Source of the DNA: Saururus chinensis
Lineage: Eukaryota; Streptophyta; Magnoliopsida; Piperales; Saururaceae
NCBI GenBank assembly: GCA_035235625.1
Contig: CP141143.1
Coordinates: forward strand, 37,805,178 to 37,869,177
Length of the DNA stretch: 64,000 bases
Reading direction: 5' to 3'
The notes under the pieces are model-generated. The model saw only the letters and a program-made list of their open reading frames with translations, ran no database searches and was not told the DNA's origin. The position numbers and the translations under genes were made by a program. Shown here piece after piece: positions 60,921-64,000 of this stretch (position 1 is its first letter; each line of letters opens with the position of its first letter).

Positions 60921-61600
60921 ATGGCCCCACCATTTAGAAAGAGCACAGCTAGGACTGATGAGATTCTTGAGACTTTCAAACAAGTCAAAATTAATCTCCT
61001 CCTCTTAGAAGCCATTAAGCAAGTCTTTGTTTATACTAAGTTCCTTAAAGACCTATGCACTCAAAAGCATAAATCCAAGACCCATGTGTCTAAGAAGGTC
61101 TTTCTCACCGAACAAGTTAGCTCTCTTTTGAAGTTTGACACCCCACCTAAGTATAAGGACCCTGGAGTACCCACTATTTCTTGTGTCATAGGTGATCACT
61201 CCATCCATAGAGCCCTCTTTGACCTTGGTGCGAGTGTCAATCTACTCCCTTACTCGGTGTATGAGAAACTAGGATTACGTGAATTGCAGCCTACATCAGT
61301 TACCTTGCAGCTAGTCGACCATTTTGTGCGTAAGCCTCGAGGAGTAATTGAGGATGTCTTAGTGAAGGTTGACCGTTTCTTTTTCCCTATTGATTTAATT
61401 GTCTTAGATATGGAAATCGGTGCCAACCCCACATATTAGATTCCTATCATTCTAGGTCATCCTTTTCTTGCCACAGCTAATGCATGCATAAATTGTAGGA
61501 CGGGGGTAATGGAGATGACTTTTGGGAACATGAAAGTGGAACTAAATATTTTTGATGTGTCTAACCATTTGTCTGCAACTTCTAATGCCAAATGTTTTAT
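60921..61600 (+). pseudogene. Element C aspartic protease region
   Basis: Contains the DLGASVNLLPYSVYEKLGL motif around 61220-61280, the active-site region of this family's aspartic protease. Further on come DLIVLDMEIGA and ILGHPFLATANACINCRTG. After this the sequence goes directly to the 3' untranslated region rather than to RT. Fossil. Confidence 0.8.
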
Positions 61601-61740
61601 GGTAGACAATTTTAGATTTGATGCTTATGATAGAGGTCCATCTTTTGTAGCATCAGCCCATAATCAAGTGATGTCTTCTAATTTTTCTACACCATCTTTT
61701 TGGAGACTTAAGAGACGAGCCAATGCTAATATCTACCAGT

Positions 61741-63515
61741 CACCATGATGTATTTGAGAATGTTGGCAATGTCTGGCTGAAGACAATAAACTTAGCCCTT
61801 CTTGGGAGGCAACCCATGTTCTTGATATATTTCTTTTCCTTTTGTTTATTTTCTTTGCTTCATTTAGGCTTTATTTACTTATTTTCTCAATTTTTTTTCA
61901 CATTATAGTTTTTTTTTATGGGATATAATACTTTAGGTTTGGGGAAATGCTCATCACTTATATTTATTTCTTTTCTCCAATCCTATGTACTTCATTTTCA
62001 GATTAGTGGATTAGTTATGCTTTTAGGTGATATCTTTATTTCCCTCTTTTACTTATTCTTGTCATTATAGTATATATTTTCTTTAACATTGAGGACAATG
62101 TTCAGTTTAGGTTTGGGGGTGTCGAAAGATATTTTGATTTTTTATTTTTTTAGGATATTTTAGAGTATTTGTTTTTCATTATTTGTTTTGTTTTCTTTTC
62201 TTTTAAGTGGGTTTTATTGCTTATTTTCTTTTAAAAGTATATGTCTGTTTTTAAAGAGATCAATTTCATGAAGACAGTTCAAGTAATTAATTAAGTGATG
62301 AAAATGATTAAGTGAGTAATTTCTATTTTATTTTCTTTATCTTGGATAATTGTGCTTATATTTTTAAATCATATTTTACACACTTGAAACTTGTAGGAAT
62401 ATAATTTTATGATTTATTATTTGTAATCTTAGTGGGATATCTTTAACTGAGCATATATTTTTGAAAACTTGGCAATTGAGTAATTTTTAATATTTTATGA
62501 TAGATCTTTATGCTTAACTTTTATTTGAAAAAAAAAAGGGATAAGTGTGTATAAAAAAGAAGAATGAAAAAAAATAATGAAAAGAAAATTGGGAAAAAAA
62601 TTGATTGAATGAAAAAAAAAGAGTAAAGGTTTGTTTCTCTTTTTACTGAGTAACCGGACCTTGTGCCTAGGCAAGTATAAGGGATCGCGTCAAAAGGTGA
62701 AAAGTTGAGATAAATTCTTTATGACTTGCTTGGTTTTGTAGCCTTTATAGTTCGAGTTATTAAGCCTGAGGGGTGTTTCAACACCTACTGCCTTGAGCCA
62801 ACTGGATTAGGGACACTGGCTTAACGCTTGTTACATGGACTATTTAGAAAGCTTAATAGAACTAAGTATTGCATAAGTCATATTTTGAGATATATTATAC
62901 TCTTATTCCCTGAATTTAATTGAAATTTGAAGGCTATTACATGAGGGTTTATTATGAGGTGTTAAAGATGAAAGATTGTCATTGTTATATTTTTGAGTTA
63001 GTGAACTTTAATGAGCTTGGTTAATGGGTCACATAAGATATTCTTGTTAATAAAGAATGAAATCATATGACTATAAAGTTTCTACACTTTATGTTTTTGA
63101 AATGTATATATGTAGTTGCACAATTATTTCTAAGATGGGGTTATAGAATGGAATATTCCTTACTTGAAAGTGATCAGATCTTAATTGTTTACTTGTTTCA
63201 AGTATTTGTGCTTGGTTCTTTTTAAAAATAGTTATGTGTTTTTAAGAGAAGATTGTTTTTTTTTGAATTTTTATTTTCTTGTTTGTTTGTTTTATTTTTC
63301 TTAGGTTTTGATGTTTGTGGGTATCATTACTGCAAACCCTCATGAGACACAACTCGTCCAACTAGGGACACCAAGGGGTTTAAAGGCTTGTTGCATATGC
63401 TAAATGCAATCGTGATTTCCTACGAAAGTGGTTTTTATTTATTTTTTTTAGATTAGTTGTTTTATTTTATTTTTGTTTTGCTCGAGGACTAGCAAAATAT
63501 AGGTTTGGGGGTATT
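61741..63515 (+). other. 3' non-coding region of element C
   Basis: T-rich and without domains. It carries the conserved GGGAGGCAACCC motif, a CATTGAGGACAATGTTCAG motif followed by a GTTTGGGGGTG tract near 62085-62122, an A-rich stretch (62525-62625), and the final purine tract AGGTTTGGGGGTA (63501-63513) next to the 3' LTR. Confidence 0.75.
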
Positions 63516-64000
63516 TGATAAGTATGAAATCTATATCTATTTTATATGCCTTTTTATCTTATTTGCTAGTATAGATTAGGTTAATTTAGAGTTAAATATG
63601 GTTTATTTAGATTAAGATAGATATTAGTATTTTAGTTTAATTATTAATGATTTTGTAGTTATTAGTTGTTTAGACATGTATTTAAATAAAGATGGAATTT
63701 TAATTATATTCTACATGTCTAAAATATAGTATTTTATGTTTTGTAGGAAAAGTGGGCTTATCAAAGTACTTGGACGATGTTCGAAATAATTAAAAATAGT
63801 CTTCACACGTTTTAAAGTGATTTGGACAACTTTTCGGAGTTATAAACAAGTTAGAAATTAATATGGACACGAAGGAAAGCTTAATGAACAGAATATGAAC
63901 TGTCTAGGAAAACAGAAACACTGTAGCCGATCGATCGGGAATGCAGGGCGATCGATCGGGATAACGTGCAGTTTCCTTGTTTGACCCAAATTTTAATCTT
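63516..64000 (+). repeat. 3' LTR of element C, truncated by the window edge
   Basis: The first 485 bp match 57524-58008 with about 25 differences by eye. Confidence 0.92.

Larger units (their letters stand above)
57524..64000 (+). mobile_element. Athila/Tat-like Gypsy element C with gag and protease only (cut by window end)
   Basis: Parts: 5' LTR 57524-58875 (1352 bp, TGATAAG...GAGCA); primer site 58882-58899 (TGGCGCCGTTGCCGGGGA, the tRNA-Asp type typical of Athila/Tat relatives); gag about 59176-60623; a protease region about 60921-61500; a long untranslated 3' region with the GGGAGGCAACCC motif (about 61803) and three TAGGTTTGGGG-type purine tracts (61932, 62107, 63501); and the 3' LTR from 63516 onward. 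No RT, RNase H or integrase is recognisable. By eye the LTRs differ at about 5% over the shared 485 bp, implying roughly two million years at a common plant rate. The frames are broken in a few places. It probably relied on a relative for replication enzymes. Confidence 0.9.

Noticed and set aside
1-64000. tRNA, rRNA or microRNA genes
   Set aside because: No cloverleaf with intact A and B boxes, no rRNA core motif, and no short conserved hairpin was recognised by eye. A dedicated scan could still find one.

Overview
This window is plant nuclear DNA, almost certainly from an angiosperm with a repeat-rich genome. It has one convincing intact host gene, an intronless and strongly GC-rich AGC-family protein kinase of the UNICORN type (30705-31922). 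Nearly everything else is transposon debris: Ty3/Gypsy and Ty1/Copia LTR elements, a Mutator-like transposase, Stowaway-like MITEs, and an element with very long inverted repeats. The GC-biased kinase gene and the MITE ends hint at a monocot or an early-diverging lineage, but this is not decisive. No bacterial operon, CRISPR array, tRNA or rRNA gene was recognised.

Layout. 0.2-1.7 kb: decayed MULE transposase (minus). 3.1-4.8 kb: foldback-like element with arms of about 0.75-0.8 kb, followed by a 184-bp tandem duplication. 7.8-15.3 kb: two copies of a low-copy repeat (here 'X') carrying GC-rich palindromic tandem repeats. One copy is split by a 3.3-kb solo LTR (A1, target duplication CATGT), and the other copy shows the empty site. 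15.8-28.9 kb: a decayed minus-strand Gypsy element, F. Its gag is interrupted by solo LTR A5 (GGTTA duplication), which is itself interrupted by LTR-like unit D. Its 5' LTR is interrupted by solo LTR B1. F itself landed in a MITE. 28.9-34.6 kb: gene island with the kinase and MITEs. 34.6-43.1 kb: solo LTR B2 (CCTTT duplication) that received two further solo LTRs, A2 (ATTAT) and A3. Just beyond it lies a protein disulfide isomerase pseudogene (43.1-43.65 kb). 44-57.2 kb: a Copia LTR and gag, split by Gypsy element E, whose 5' LTR is split by solo LTR G (GGGTT duplication, 4 kb, full of tandem repeats). 57.5 kb to the end: an Athila/Tat-like Gypsy element (C) with LTRs, a tRNA-Asp-type primer site, gag and protease but no visible polymerase or integrase, cut by the window end.

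The main story is layered insertion history, readable from six exact and three one-mismatch 5-bp target duplications, and an excess of giant solo LTRs over elements that keep internal sequence. The LTRs of the dominant family share two odd internal features: clusters of TTCGAA-centred palindromes and arrays of roughly 60-bp repeats. I found no evidence of a new multi-gene system. The best candidates for follow-up are the LTR-internal arrays, repeat X, the gag-protease-only element C and the long inverted-repeat element. All identifications come from reading motifs by eye. No database search was run.
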